Positions 7,992 to 17,177 of a stretch of DNA of 64,000 nt are shown piece by piece. Within the stretch, counting starts at the first letter, position 1. Each line of letters starts with the position of its first letter. The stretch comes from an uncultured Bacteroidota bacterium (GTDB lineage: Bacteria > Bacteroidota > Bacteroidia > Bacteroidales > P3), in NCBI GenBank assembly GCA_902793295.1, contig CADBDA010000001.1:62001-126000 (forward strand), read 5' to 3'. The translations under genes were made by a program, and so were the position numbers. Under the pieces are notes generated by a model. It was not told the DNA's origin, made no database searches, and was given only the letters and a program-made list of their open reading frames with translations.

Positions 7992-9349
7992 AAAAACTAA
8001 TGATAATGGCAGCGGCAATCCTCTTGTCGCTGCCTTTTGCATCGGCCCAGGACGACAGCGCTGCTGTCCGCAAGGCGCAGAACGTCAAGATTAAGCCTTA
8101 CGGCTTCATCCGCAACTATTTCAACTACGACAGCCGTCGGATGCTGACGGTCTGCGGCGGGGAGTATCTGATGATTCCCTACGACGAGGACTGGAACATG
8201 AGCGAAGCGGACGCGAACCTTCTCAATGCTGAAAACCAACGTTATGATCGCAATGCCGTTCCCGAAGCCCATCTGCTGGCGCTCAGCAGCCGTTTCGGCG
8301 TGTCGCTTGAAGGAGGTCAGCTCACATTGGGCAACCAACAATGGGACCTGGCCGGCAAGCTGGAAGGCGACTTTGCCGGATTTGGAACCACCAACACGGT
8401 GCTACGCTTGCGACTGGCCTACATGACGCTGCGCACCCAGGACCGCCGCGGTTGCAGCCACGAACTGCTGGTGGGTCAGGATTGGCATCCGTTGAGCGGC
8501 AGCATAATGCCCAATGTGCTGGGTATGGCCGCCGGCGCCCCTTTCCGTCCGCACAGCCGTACACCGCAGGTGCGCTACACCCTTATGCCTTCCGATTTCG
8601 GCTTCACCGTTGCCGCCCTCTGGCAGTACCAGTTCACTTCGCCCGGTCCCAAGGGCGAAAGCAGCAGCTATGCCAACCAGTCGCTGGTTCCCGAACTGTT
8701 TGTGGGACTCAACTACCGCACAAGAGAAGTCTACGCCCAATTGGGAATGGACTACACCAACCTGCTGATTCGCACGGAGACCGCTGTGACTGACGCACTT
8801 GGCAACGAGCTCTACAAGAGCCTGACGAAGGAACACTGCCAGTCGCTGTCGCCGACACTCTATTTCCAATACACGCCCGTTTCGGGGCTCTTCATGTTGA
8901 AGATGCGCAGCACTTTGGCCCGCAACCTGGCCCATCTGAACATGCTGAGCGGCTACGCCTACGCGACCAATGGAACGGACTACGGCTACATCCCCATGCA
9001 GGCTTCGGTGTCGTACCTCAATGTCAGCGTCGGTTCGACCTGGCGCGCCAACCTCTTCCTGGGTTACCAGAAGAACCTTGGGTTGGCCGACAAGGACTAC
9101 ACCATTGCCGCTTCGGACCCCAGCAACTATCTCTTCATGAAGAAAGGCGTCGCCAACATCAACAGCATCTACCGTGTGGCCCCCTCCATCAGCTTCAACA
9201 CCAAGATTTTCAATATCGGACTGGAGTATGAGCTGACGGGTGTCAGCTACGGACAGCCCGATGCCAACGACGGCACCGTGCCCAACGACGACAACCTGCA
9301 CCAGGTGCTCGGACACCGAGTCTGCCTTCTGGTGAAGTACAATTTCTGA
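7988..9349 (+). CDS. Outer-membrane porin-like protein (DcaP-like)
   Basis: The 453-residue protein has a signal peptide (MKKLMIMAAAILLSLPFASA). The mature part begins KIKPYGFIRNYFNYDSR and runs as amphipathic strands with conserved HELLVGQDWHPLSG, ending in LVKYNF with a C-terminal Phe, as expected of an outer-membrane barrel. The layout is reminiscent of DcaP-type porins of Bacteroidetes. Its ATG overlaps the stop of the transporter gene (ATGA), so the two are likely co-translated as outer- and inner-membrane parts of one uptake or exchange route. The longer open frame upstream of this ATG is a shadow of the transporter gene. Confidence 0.78.
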   Translation: MKKLMIMAAAILLSLPFASAQDDSAAVRKAQNVKIKPYGFIRNYFNYDSRRMLTVCGGEYLMIPYDEDWNMSEADANLLNAENQRYDRNAVPEAHLLALSSRFGVSLEGGQLTLGNQQWDLAGKLEGDFAGFGTTNTVLRLRLAYMTLRTQDRRGCSHELLVGQDWHPLSGSIMPNVLGMAAGAPFRPHSRTPQVRYTLMPSDFGFTVAALWQYQFTSPGPKGESSSYANQSLVPELFVGLNYRTREVYAQLGMDYTNLLIRTETAVTDALGNELYKSLTKEHCQSLSPTLYFQYTPVSGLFMLKMRSTLARNLAHLNMLSGYAYATNGTDYGYIPMQASVSYLNVSVGSTWRANLFLGYQKNLGLADKDYTIAASDPSNYLFMKKGVANINSIYRVAPSISFNTKIFNIGLEYELTGVSYGQPDANDGTVPNDDNLHQVLGHRVCLLVKYNF

Positions 9350-9372
9350 AAGGCACTACACTCTACAAAACG

Positions 9373-9408
9373 ACAGACGGGATATCGCAAAGCCGATATC
9401 CCGTCTGT
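9373..9408. terminator. Bidirectional hairpin between convergent genes
   Basis: ACAGACGGGATATCG at 9373-9387 pairs perfectly (15 bp) with 9394-9408 across a six-base loop. It sits between the ends of the porin gene (+) and the 780-residue secreted protein gene (-). There is no T run, so it is a terminator by position and stem strength. Confidence 0.6.
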
Positions 9409-9443
9409 CTGTTGTATGAGGTATGCGTCTTTTGCAGGATGGT

Positions 9444-11786
9444 TCAAAGCCTGTACATGCGCCATTCGTCGCAGACGCGCGCGTAGTGTTGTGCAGTGGC
9501 GGTGCGGGTGTAGCGTTTCACGAGGGTTTCGTATTTCCCCAAGCGGGCGTAGGCTTGTGCTTTAGCCTCATCGCTCTTGATGGTTTTCAGTGCTTTCTGC
9601 TGCAGGACGTTGGCCTCGAGTGTGTGGCGGCTTTTGTACTTCTGGTTGACGGCGACGAGACGCAGCAGAGGATTCCAGCTCCATTCCGCCTCTTCGGCTC
9701 GGTAGGCGTACTCATAGGGTTTGAGCGGCTGCAGCGGGTCGACGAACTTGACCGAGGATCTGCCGTAGGTGGTCAGATACCAGCAGAGGTCGTAGCTGTT
9801 GCGCATGCCGATGGAATATTCGAGCATAGCCGTTCCGCTGACATCGGGGTCGGACGACTTCATCAGCTTTTGCAATTCCACCATCCGCTCGGCAAAGTGG
9901 AGACGGTAGCCCGTCTTGTCCTGATTTGGGATTTTGTCGACCAGGCTGAAGGGGTCGAGTTCGAACGAGAGATTCATGCACTGCTGGTAGGCCGGCGAAA
10001 CGAGTCGCAGGTGCTCCACCGCGGCGGGATAGTTGCATTCGCGCAGATGGTGCGTTCCGATGATATCCTCCCAGTAGTCGCTGCCCAGATAGCCCCGTTC
10101 GTTGAACCAGCGGTCGGTGGCGTCGAGCGGATGCAGCTGACGTTCGCGATAGGCCTCGAGCGTTTTGGCCTCCATTTTGTCGGCCAGCAGGAACATCCAG
10201 TTGCAGTAGTCGTGTCCGTTCCAGTTGATATTGTAGGCGCAGCCGCGGGAGCCGGTGGTGTCGTCGTCCATCCAAGAGCACCAGGCGGTGGCGAAACCGG
10301 GGTGCTGGTTGACATCGGATTTCCATTGGTAGAGGGTCCCCCTATCCCCCTTGCGGAGGTTCGGGATGAGGGTGTTTCCGGCCAGGATGAAGAATCTGTT
10401 TTCGGCCATGTTGGCCACCTGAAGGGCACGGACGGGCCGTTCGGCGAGCGCCAAGCGGTAGGCCAGTCCGATGCTGTCGGGCAGCACGATGCGGCGCATG
10501 GCGTCGTACATGAAGCAGCTGCGGTAGAGGTTGCCGGTTTGGACCGATTCCAGATGCTGGTACATTTTGCGTTCCTTCGGGCTCAGCTGCTTCCATTCCT
10601 TCTGCAATTCGCTGTCCATCCATTGCAGTTCGCCGATGGCATACTGTTCGAAGGCGTCGCTCATTTTGTCGGTCTTGCAGCGCAGATAGAAACGCAGGAC
10701 GCGGATGCTTTGTTGGAGGAAGGGGTCGCAGGGCAGCTTGTCGATGCCCTCCAGCTGCTGCAAGGCCGCTGCGGGTTTGTTGTTGTAGTCGAGCAGGCAG
10801 GCGGCGGTGTAGCTCCACATGGCCCTACGGCTCAGGATGGTGGTTTTGGCCGCCTGTTGGGCGATGCGCAGCACGGCCTCATGGTCCTCGTAGCCATCGG
10901 CACACACTTTGTTTTCCAATGTGAAGGGGTTGTTCTCCAGCGAGAAGAGCAGACGCTGCAGTTCGACTGGCAGGGTGGGGCTGTCGGGTGCTATATCCAG
11001 TACCAGTTGCAGCAGTTGGGGCAGGTTGTCGACTTTCCTGATGAGCATCAGCGAGCGGATGTCGCCACGTTGCAGGTAGATGTTGTCGGCCTCCTTGGTG
11101 CGTCCCAGGTGGTAGAGGCAACGGGCGGCGTAGTCCTCCGCTTCCGAGTAGAAAATGCTGCCGTGCAATTGGGGCTTGAGGGTTTCCCAGAGGTCCATGG
11201 TGGCTTGCGGGTTGCCGATGGCCCAGCAGCATTTCATGGCCAGAAAACGGTAGCGGTCGGCGTATTTCGACTTCTTTTTGCCGTTGACGGACAGCCAATG
11301 CTGGACATTCTCGTAGATGGACTGGATCTGGATGTCCTCCCTGCTTTTCTGGCGGCCGTTATAGTACCATGGTGACGCTTTGGCCTGGCGCAAGGTTTCG
11401 TACTGCTTGGAAAGATATAGCAGCTTGATGGCGTCGTTGTCGTGCCGTTTGGCCAGTTGCTTCACAAAGGCGTTGTTGGCGAACCAGCCGGTGGTGGTGC
11501 TATTGTCGGGGTGGAGGTAGAGACGGTTCCAGTCGTCCAGTGTGCCATTGTAGATAGCCTGGCGGATGGCCTCCGTATCCTTGCATTTGGTCTGCTGGCT
11601 CCAGAGCGCCACGTTCTGACCACTGAAATCGGGGCTGAGCGAGAGCGCGGGGCCTTCGGCACCATAGGGCAGCAGACGGTAGATGTCGTTATCCTCGGCG
11701 GTGTAGTACCACGGACCGCAGGCCAGCGCTTGCACGCTGAAGGCCAGCAGCAGGCTAGCGAGAATAAATAGTTTCGATGTCTTCAT
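9444..11786 (-). CDS. Large secreted protein of unknown function
   Basis: From ATG 11786 the protein has 780 residues. Residues 1-22 are a signal peptide (MKTSKLFILASLLLAFSVQA), and the mature protein begins CGPWYYTAEDNDIYRLLPYG. The rest is Leu/Trp/Tyr-rich and helical, with repeated short helices such as LPYGAEG, AQQAAKTTILSRRAMW and KAQAYARLGKYETLVKRY, suggesting TPR-like repeats. No family was recognised. It overlaps the upstream lipoprotein gene by 32 bases, so the two are probably co-expressed and may act together at the cell surface. Reading further upstream in this frame only gives a shadow of the lipoprotein gene. Confidence 0.72.
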   Translation of the reverse strand: MKTSKLFILASLLLAFSVQALACGPWYYTAEDNDIYRLLPYGAEGPALSLSPDFSGQNVALWSQQTKCKDTEAIRQAIYNGTLDDWNRLYLHPDNSTTTGWFANNAFVKQLAKRHDNDAIKLLYLSKQYETLRQAKASPWYYNGRQKSREDIQIQSIYENVQHWLSVNGKKKSKYADRYRFLAMKCCWAIGNPQATMDLWETLKPQLHGSIFYSEAEDYAARCLYHLGRTKEADNIYLQRGDIRSLMLIRKVDNLPQLLQLVLDIAPDSPTLPVELQRLLFSLENNPFTLENKVCADGYEDHEAVLRIAQQAAKTTILSRRAMWSYTAACLLDYNNKPAAALQQLEGIDKLPCDPFLQQSIRVLRFYLRCKTDKMSDAFEQYAIGELQWMDSELQKEWKQLSPKERKMYQHLESVQTGNLYRSCFMYDAMRRIVLPDSIGLAYRLALAERPVRALQVANMAENRFFILAGNTLIPNLRKGDRGTLYQWKSDVNQHPGFATAWCSWMDDDTTGSRGCAYNINWNGHDYCNWMFLLADKMEAKTLEAYRERQLHPLDATDRWFNERGYLGSDYWEDIIGTHHLRECNYPAAVEHLRLVSPAYQQCMNLSFELDPFSLVDKIPNQDKTGYRLHFAERMVELQKLMKSSDPDVSGTAMLEYSIGMRNSYDLCWYLTTYGRSSVKFVDPLQPLKPYEYAYRAEEAEWSWNPLLRLVAVNQKYKSRHTLEANVLQQKALKTIKSDEAKAQAYARLGKYETLVKRYTRTATAQHYARVCDEWRMYRL

Positions 11787-12753
11787 AACTGTATTTTGAT
11801 AGATTGAGTGAATCGAGGTGATAGAGTATGGTGGTGCGGTTGCTGTCGAGAGCGGGCAGCAGCTCTTGGGTGCGGACGATGGCGCGCATGTCGCCCCACT
11901 CTTCGCGGATAGTGACGCCGCGGGCTTTCTGTTTTTGCTGCGCGTCGGGCAGGTTTTGCGAATTGATGAGCCGGTTGAAACGACCCTCCTTATCAAATTC
12001 AACGCCCCAACCGTAGACCGGGAAGGCCACATCGCAGCGAGGCAGTGCGTCGGGGCGGTATTGGCGCAGATAGGGTTTCACGTCGTCGGGGTCGAGAATG
12101 GAGTTGTGGGTGGTGGGGTTTTGCAGTGCGCCGGTGTTGTAGCACATCAGCAGTGTGCGGTCGAAGGGTAGGGAATCTGTCGGGTGGCTGTTGTCCAGTT
12201 TGTGCAGCTGATGCAGGCGCAGGGTGCCGCTGACCGTGATGTGGCGGGGATGCAGCAGGCGGTTGATTTCGCTGACCAGGAGGAAGTAGGCCTGTTCGGT
12301 TTGTCGGGTCCAGTCGCAGTCCAGTTGTATCTCGCGCACAGAACCCTCATAGTGGTCGGCCATCATGTCGTCGATGCGTTTCACAATCAGTGCCGCATAG
12401 TTGCCATAGTCGTGGTTCAGCGCGCGGATGGCGTCGACGGTGATATAGACCACGGGAACCACCTCCATGTCGGCCGGTAGCGCTTGTCGGAACTCGGTGC
12501 TGGCGGCAGGCACCATGGCCCACTCGGGGAAGCCCTCCTCTTTGCCAGGTTTCACGTCGAACAACTTGATATAAAGACGGTCCACATGATGATCCTTCAT
12601 CCACTGCAGTTCCCACGCCGTCGGATTGTAGGTGGTCTTCCAATGGTACACTCCCCGATGTGCCGGAGGAACAACAGGCCCCTTGTGGCTGCAGCCGGTC
12701 AGCGACAGCAGGAGTGCGAGCAATGGGAAGAGGTAAGTGGAGAAGTGGCGCAT
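11755..12753 (-). CDS. Lipoprotein with TIM-barrel-like, glycosidase-like features
   Basis: The 332-residue protein carries a lipobox LTGC (Cys21) after a signal helix. The mature part reads HRGVYHWKTTYNPTAWELQW, DRLYIKLFDV, VVPVVYITVDAI, EIQLDCDWT, VSGTLRLHQL and LLMCYNTGAL: short beta strands spaced by helices, each ending in charged residues, like a (beta/alpha)8 barrel. This resembles the glycoside-hydrolase-like DUF3142 group, but the assignment is by pattern only. Its 3' end overlaps the downstream 780-residue gene, and its ATG is three bases past the ybaK stop, so it belongs to the same minus-strand operon. Confidence 0.68.
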   Translation of the reverse strand: MRHFSTYLFPLLALLLSLTGCSHKGPVVPPAHRGVYHWKTTYNPTAWELQWMKDHHVDRLYIKLFDVKPGKEEGFPEWAMVPAASTEFRQALPADMEVVPVVYITVDAIRALNHDYGNYAALIVKRIDDMMADHYEGSVREIQLDCDWTRQTEQAYFLLVSEINRLLHPRHITVSGTLRLHQLHKLDNSHPTDSLPFDRTLLMCYNTGALQNPTTHNSILDPDDVKPYLRQYRPDALPRCDVAFPVYGWGVEFDKEGRFNRLINSQNLPDAQQKQKARGVTIREEWGDMRAIVRTQELLPALDSNRTTILYHLDSLNLSKYSYEDIETIYSR

Positions 12754-12756
12754 AGT

Positions 12757-13239
12757 TCAGTCTTCGGAAGTGGCAATCAGGTCGACGAGGGTGCCGTGGG
12801 CGGCATTGACGAGGTCGGTGGGGGCGATGCGGAACTGGAGTCCGCGTTGTCCGGCGCTGCAGTAGACGGTGTCGTAGTTCACGATGCTTTCGTGGAAGAA
12901 GGTGGGGAAGGGTTTCTTCATGCCGATGGGGGAGCAGCCGCCGCGGATATAGCCTGTCAGGGGCAGCAGTTCCTTGAGGTGGATGAGGTCGCACTTCTTG
13001 TTGCCGGTGGCTTTGGCGGCCTTTTTGAGGTCCACCTCTTCGGCACCCGGAATGACGCAGACGAAGTAACCGCTTTTGTCGCCCCGCAGGACGAGGGTTT
13101 TGAAGAGCTGTTCGATAGGTTGGCCCAGTTGTTCGGCGATATGGGCGGCACCCAGGTCGTTCTCGTCCACCTCGTAGGGGATGAGCTCATAGTGTATCTT
13201 CTGCTTGTCGAGCAGGCGGGCTGCATTGGTTTTCTGCAT
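12757..13239 (-). CDS. ybaK: Cys-tRNA(Pro)/Cys-tRNA(Cys) deacylase, YbaK/EbsC family
   Basis: YbaK hydrolyses cysteine mischarged on tRNA(Pro) as a trans-editing factor in the cytoplasm. The 160-residue length matches the family. Seen are the N-terminal TNAARLLDKQKIHYELIPYE, FKTLVLRGDKSGYFVCVIPG with the conserved lysine, and GYIRGGCSPIGMKKPFPTF. It starts 59 bases after the stop of the 454-residue gene and ends three bases before the lipoprotein gene. Confidence 0.92.
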   Translation of the reverse strand: MQKTNAARLLDKQKIHYELIPYEVDENDLGAAHIAEQLGQPIEQLFKTLVLRGDKSGYFVCVIPGAEEVDLKKAAKATGNKKCDLIHLKELLPLTGYIRGGCSPIGMKKPFPTFFHESIVNYDTVYCSAGQRGLQFRIAPTDLVNAAHGTLVDLIATSED

Positions 13240-13298
13240 AATACTGTTTGTTTTGACTAAGAAATGTCCGGTGGTGAAACCCTCCCAATGGTCTATCC

Positions 13299-14663
13299 TC
13301 AGTTGGCCAGACGGAGCCGTTCGATGATGTCGCGTTCTTCGTCGCTGACGCCGTCGCTGGCGGAAGCGACGTCCTGCATGCGGCCCAAGGTCTCTTCGGC
13401 GTTGGCCTTGTTGTGGAAGATGAAGTCGTCGTCGGTCAGGAAACTGCAGTCTTTCTGACCCAGCAGCTGGAGCATTTGTTCCTGTTCACTGGAGGTGAGG
13501 TCGTCCATCTTGCGGATGGTGAGGGTGAGTGCTTTCTTCTCCTCTTCGCTGACGTCGCCGTCAGAGACGGCGATAGCAATCAGCAGGCGGATGGAGCGTT
13601 TCAGGTCTTCCTTGTCTTTGAATCCGGTGGACTTGCCGATGCTGCCGATGAAATTGTTGATGCTCTTCATGCTATCTTTTACGCCGCTGAAGATTTTGCG
13701 GCTGGTGCTGTCGAGCGACAGTACCAGTTCGGGGTTGACAAAGGGGTCGACAACCACACCCTGGCGCATTTCGCCGGTGAGCACGTTGCGGTAGCTGAAG
13801 GTGAAGCAGGGGATGAGGCGATAGTAAATCTCTTCGATGGCGTTCATGGAGCCCGTCTTGTCGCGCAGCTGGTCGAGGTAGGGAGTGATGTAGGGGTCGA
13901 ATTGTTCGCTGTCCACCCCGTTGTAGTGGGTGAGCATGCGTACTGGAGTGGTGTCGTCGCCCTTGTGGGCTTCCAACGTGCTGGTCTTCAGATTGTCGAT
14001 ATTGCCTTCCAGACAGCGGATGATACTGACCCGCTTTTCGCTGATGGTGGGGATGAAGTAGGCGAGGGTGCCGATGTGTCCGCGACCTTTGCAGGTGGGG
14101 CATTCCACTTGGCTGACAACGCCTTCTTTGTTCTGCTCCTCGACGGTGCCCAGGGTCTTGCACTTCGGACAGTCGCTGACGCTGCATTCGGCCACGATGG
14201 CATAGGGCGTCTGGTTCTTGGCGATGTGCCCCCCCTCTTCGGCCAGGGTGATGTGCTGGTGCTCCACCTTGCGACCGCCGTTGACCAGTTCGCTCATCTT
14301 CTGACGGGCATTGCTGAAGAACCCGCCTTCGGAGTATTTGGGCGCCTGATCCATGATGTCGATGATGGTGCGGTCCTTCAGCGGCAGGTAGGGGTTCTCG
14401 TTCGAGGCGGCGGCGATGGCCTGCAGGGTTTCCTTCACGGTACCGTCGACAGCGGCGGAGCGTTTGCTGCTCTTGTGGGTTACGCTTTGTGTGAAGGCGT
14501 TGATATAGCAATAGTTGTAGCGCTTGATGGCTACAGCGTTGTCGATGATGATGCTGTTGTATGATTCGGGCGACAGGCTCTTGATCAGTTCGTTCAGTGC
14601 GCCGATGGTCAACTCGCGGTTGTTTCGTTCGGCTGCTTGCTTAAGGTCATCCAGCGTGTTCAT
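13299..14663 (-). CDS. Protein with DnaJ-like zinc ribbon and TerB-like C-terminal domain
   Basis: The 454-residue protein is soluble, without a signal peptide. In the middle (about 155-200) are two CxxC pairs, CPKC and CPTCKGRGHIG, about 25 residues apart, resembling the zinc-binding repeats of DnaJ. The C-terminal hundred residues (RLLIAIAVSDGDVSEEEKKA then SASDGVSDEERDIIERL) resemble a TerB/DjlA-type helical domain with acidic metal-binding motifs. The combination suggests a cytoplasmic stress or tellurite-type accessory protein; no specific function is known to me. It lies in an operon between the ABC-F gene and ybaK. Confidence 0.62.
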   Translation of the reverse strand: MNTLDDLKQAAERNNRELTIGALNELIKSLSPESYNSIIIDNAVAIKRYNYCYINAFTQSVTHKSSKRSAAVDGTVKETLQAIAAASNENPYLPLKDRTIIDIMDQAPKYSEGGFFSNARQKMSELVNGGRKVEHQHITLAEEGGHIAKNQTPYAIVAECSVSDCPKCKTLGTVEEQNKEGVVSQVECPTCKGRGHIGTLAYFIPTISEKRVSIIRCLEGNIDNLKTSTLEAHKGDDTTPVRMLTHYNGVDSEQFDPYITPYLDQLRDKTGSMNAIEEIYYRLIPCFTFSYRNVLTGEMRQGVVVDPFVNPELVLSLDSTSRKIFSGVKDSMKSINNFIGSIGKSTGFKDKEDLKRSIRLLIAIAVSDGDVSEEEKKALTLTIRKMDDLTSSEQEQMLQLLGQKDCSFLTDDDFIFHNKANAEETLGRMQDVASASDGVSDEERDIIERLRLAN

Positions 14664-14710
14664 GGGTTGTAAATGATGTATTAAAAATAATAACTGATGA
14701 CAACGATGTT

Positions 14711-16540
14711 TTATTTTGTGGGATTGATGATTTCGTCCAGTTCCAGCCAGCGCAGCTCTTTCTCGTCGAGTTGGGCGATGATTTCGCCGATGCGTTGTGA
14801 GGCTTGGGTGATCTGTTCGGGATTGGTGGTGCCGCCCGACAACAGTTGTTCCAACTCTTGCCGTTCCTGACTGAGGGAATCGATGTCGGTTGACAGTTGT
14901 TCGTATTCTTTTTGCTGCTTGAAGGTCGCTTTGGGCTTGTCACTGCGGGAACGCTCGTAGCGGGGTTTCTCCTCTTTCTTCTGTCGTTGCCGCTCGCGTT
15001 CCTGCTGTTGGCGCAGTTTTTGGTAGTCGCTGTAGTTGCTGTGGTAGTCGCGGATGCGGCCGTCGCCTTCGAAGACGAAGAGGTGGTCGACGATGTTGTC
15101 CATGAAACTGCGGTCGTGGCTGACGATGACCAGACAGCCTTTGTAGCCTATCAGGAAACGTTCGAGGATGTTGAGTGTGTAGATGTCGAGGTCGTTGGTG
15201 GGTTCGTCGAGAATCAGGAAGTTGGGGTTGGCCATGAGCACGGTGAGCAGGTAGAGTCGGCGCCGTTCGCCGCCGCTGAGGTTGCCGTAGTAGTTGTACT
15301 GCGTCATGTCGTCGAAGCCGAAATAGGAGAGGAACTGGTGGGCCGACATCTCCTTGCCGTTGTCCAGTTCGATGACATCGGCCACCTCGCGGATGATGTC
15401 GATGACGCGCATGTCGTCCTTTGCTTTCATGCCGCTTTGGCTGTAGATGCCGAATTGGATGGTCTGACCCACGATGACACGTCCGCTGTCGGGTCGCAGC
15501 TGTTCGGTGATGAGGCTGAGGAAGGTGCTTTTGCCGATGCCGTTGGGACCGACGATGCCGATTTTTTCGCCCCGTTTGAAGGTAAACGAGAAGTCGTCCA
15601 CCATCTTGCGGCCGTCGAACGACTTGCAGACGTTGTAGAGTTCCAGGATCTTGCCGCCGATACGTTCGGTTTTGACAGACAGTTCGGCACGCTCTTTTTC
15701 GAAGCGGGTGTGCGCTTTCTGTTCCAGTTCGTAGAAGGCGTCGATGCGTGCGCGCGCCTTGGTTCCACGCGCTTGAGGCATGCGGCGCATCCATTCCAGT
15801 TCGGTGCGGTATTGGCTTTTGGCTTTCTCCACCTCGGCGCGTTCGTTGTATTCGCGTTCGGCTTTCTTTTCCAGGTAGTAGCTGTAGGGGCTTTCACGAT
15901 GGAAATCGGTGTCGCCGCGACTGCTACGGTAGAGATATATCTGGCTGTTGTCGAGTTCGATGATGTCGTCACAGACATGGTCGAGGAAGTAGCGGTCGTG
16001 GGTCACCATCAGAATGGCCAGCCGTTGTTTGCCGAGGAAGTCCTCCAGCCATTCGATCATTGCGATGTCGAGGTGGTTGGTAGGCTCGTCGAGCAGCAGC
16101 AGGTTGGTGTCGTCGATGAGTATGCGGCTCAGCGCCACTTTCTTCTGTTCGCCGCCGCTGAGGGAGTCCATGGGACGATCCATGAGTTTGTCGACCTCCA
16201 GGCGGGAGAGCACTTCGCTGATGCGCTGTTCAAAGTCCCAGGATTCCACGTTTTCAGGGCGTTCGGCCGCTTCGACGAAACTGCGTACCGTCTGGTGGGC
16301 GTGGAAGTCGGGATTTTGGGGCAGATAGGCCATCTTGGTGTCGCCACGGAAGGTGACCTTGCCGCTGTCGGGCAGTTCCTTGCCGGTGATGATGTTGAGC
16401 AGGGTGCTTTTGCCGTATCCGTTGCGGGCGATGAGGGCGGTCTTCTGTCCGGCGTTGACGCCGAAGCTGATGTCTTCGAACAACAGCTTGTCGCCAAACG
16501 ATTTGGTGAGGTTTTCTATGGTCAGTAGCGCGTCAGCCAT
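14711..16540 (-). CDS. ABC-F family ATPase (Uup-like)
   Basis: A soluble 609-residue protein with two ATPase domains and no membrane segments, as in ABC-F ribosome-associated factors. Domain 1 has a Walker A at about 37-45 (ARNGYGKST, with Tyr where Ala is usual), signature LSGGEQKKVALSR and Walker B LLLLDEPTNHLD. Domain 2 has GPNGIGKST, LSGGERRRLYLL and FLILDEPTNDLD. A charged linker joins them, and the last ~90 residues are a coiled coil as in Uup. Such proteins act on the ribosome or on DNA replication intermediates; antibiotic protection is not implied by the sequence. Confidence 0.9.
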   Translation of the reverse strand: MADALLTIENLTKSFGDKLLFEDISFGVNAGQKTALIARNGYGKSTLLNIITGKELPDSGKVTFRGDTKMAYLPQNPDFHAHQTVRSFVEAAERPENVESWDFEQRISEVLSRLEVDKLMDRPMDSLSGGEQKKVALSRILIDDTNLLLLDEPTNHLDIAMIEWLEDFLGKQRLAILMVTHDRYFLDHVCDDIIELDNSQIYLYRSSRGDTDFHRESPYSYYLEKKAEREYNERAEVEKAKSQYRTELEWMRRMPQARGTKARARIDAFYELEQKAHTRFEKERAELSVKTERIGGKILELYNVCKSFDGRKMVDDFSFTFKRGEKIGIVGPNGIGKSTFLSLITEQLRPDSGRVIVGQTIQFGIYSQSGMKAKDDMRVIDIIREVADVIELDNGKEMSAHQFLSYFGFDDMTQYNYYGNLSGGERRRLYLLTVLMANPNFLILDEPTNDLDIYTLNILERFLIGYKGCLVIVSHDRSFMDNIVDHLFVFEGDGRIRDYHSNYSDYQKLRQQQERERQRQKKEEKPRYERSRSDKPKATFKQQKEYEQLSTDIDSLSQERQELEQLLSGGTTNPEQITQASQRIGEIIAQLDEKELRWLELDEIINPTK

Positions 16541-16558
16541 GGGTTTTATGAAGGTTCG

Positions 16559-17140
16559 TTAGGAGTTGAGGGTGGATATTTCTTTGGGGAAAACGCCTTG
16601 GGTGAGCGAGTCGGTGTGGCTGACGATGCGGGCGGGAATGCCGGCAAGGGTGACGTCGTCGCCAAACGATTTGTTGACCACGGCATTGGCTCCGACGGCG
16701 ACGCGGCTGCCGATGCTGATGTTGCCGTAAAGCTTCGCACCGGGACCGATGTAGACGTAGTCGCCCAAGGTGGGCACTCCGTCGTAGTCGCCGATGCAGC
16801 TGCCCGGATGAATGCGACAATAGCTGCCGACCTTGGCTGATGGGTTGACGACAATGGTGCCCGGATGGACTATGCAGAGTCCGGGGCCGAAGACGTTCTT
16901 GGGGATGGAGAATCCCAGCCGGGTGGCCAGCCGGTGATTGACGACCTCGAGCACGAACCAGCGCAGTTTCCTTAGCGGTTTGCCCTGCATGGTGTTGTGC
17001 AAGTATTCGATCTTTCGCAACCGCAACTGGAAACGCAAGCAGTCCATCCAGCGCCAGCGGTAGAATGTCAGCCGTTCCACCTGATAAGCCTTCAGGTCCG
17101 CCTTGCGGTATGCGTTATAACTCTCTCGGTCTGTAATCAT
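16559..17140 (-). CDS. Left-handed beta-helix serine acetyltransferase-like protein
   Basis: The 193-residue protein has a helical N-terminus and a hexapeptide-repeat left-handed beta helix from about residue 90: GPGLCIVHPGTIVVNPSAKVG, IGDYDGVPTLGDYVYIGPGA, YGNISIGSRVAVGANAVVNK. The ending (DDVTLAGIPARIVS) matches serine O-acetyltransferases and related sugar acetyltransferases. It transfers an acetyl group from acetyl-CoA, either to serine for cysteine synthesis or to a cell-surface sugar. The unusual N-terminus and absence of cys genes nearby leave the substrate open. It ends 18 bases before the ABC-F gene. Confidence 0.8.
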   Translation of the reverse strand: MITDRESYNAYRKADLKAYQVERLTFYRWRWMDCLRFQLRLRKIEYLHNTMQGKPLRKLRWFVLEVVNHRLATRLGFSIPKNVFGPGLCIVHPGTIVVNPSAKVGSYCRIHPGSCIGDYDGVPTLGDYVYIGPGAKLYGNISIGSRVAVGANAVVNKSFGDDVTLAGIPARIVSHTDSLTQGVFPKEISTLNS

Positions 17141-17177
17141 GGTTGACAGTGGAAGAAGTGCCTAAAATGATTGTTTG

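Noticed and set aside
14897..16528. 543-residue plus-strand open frame
   Set aside because: Antisense shadow of the ABC-F gene; the composition is rich in Val and Ala with no domain.
14711..16540. Antibiotic-resistance ABC-F factor
   Set aside because: The C-terminal coiled coil and overall layout fit Uup-like housekeeping proteins; nothing in the sequence points to antibiotic protection.
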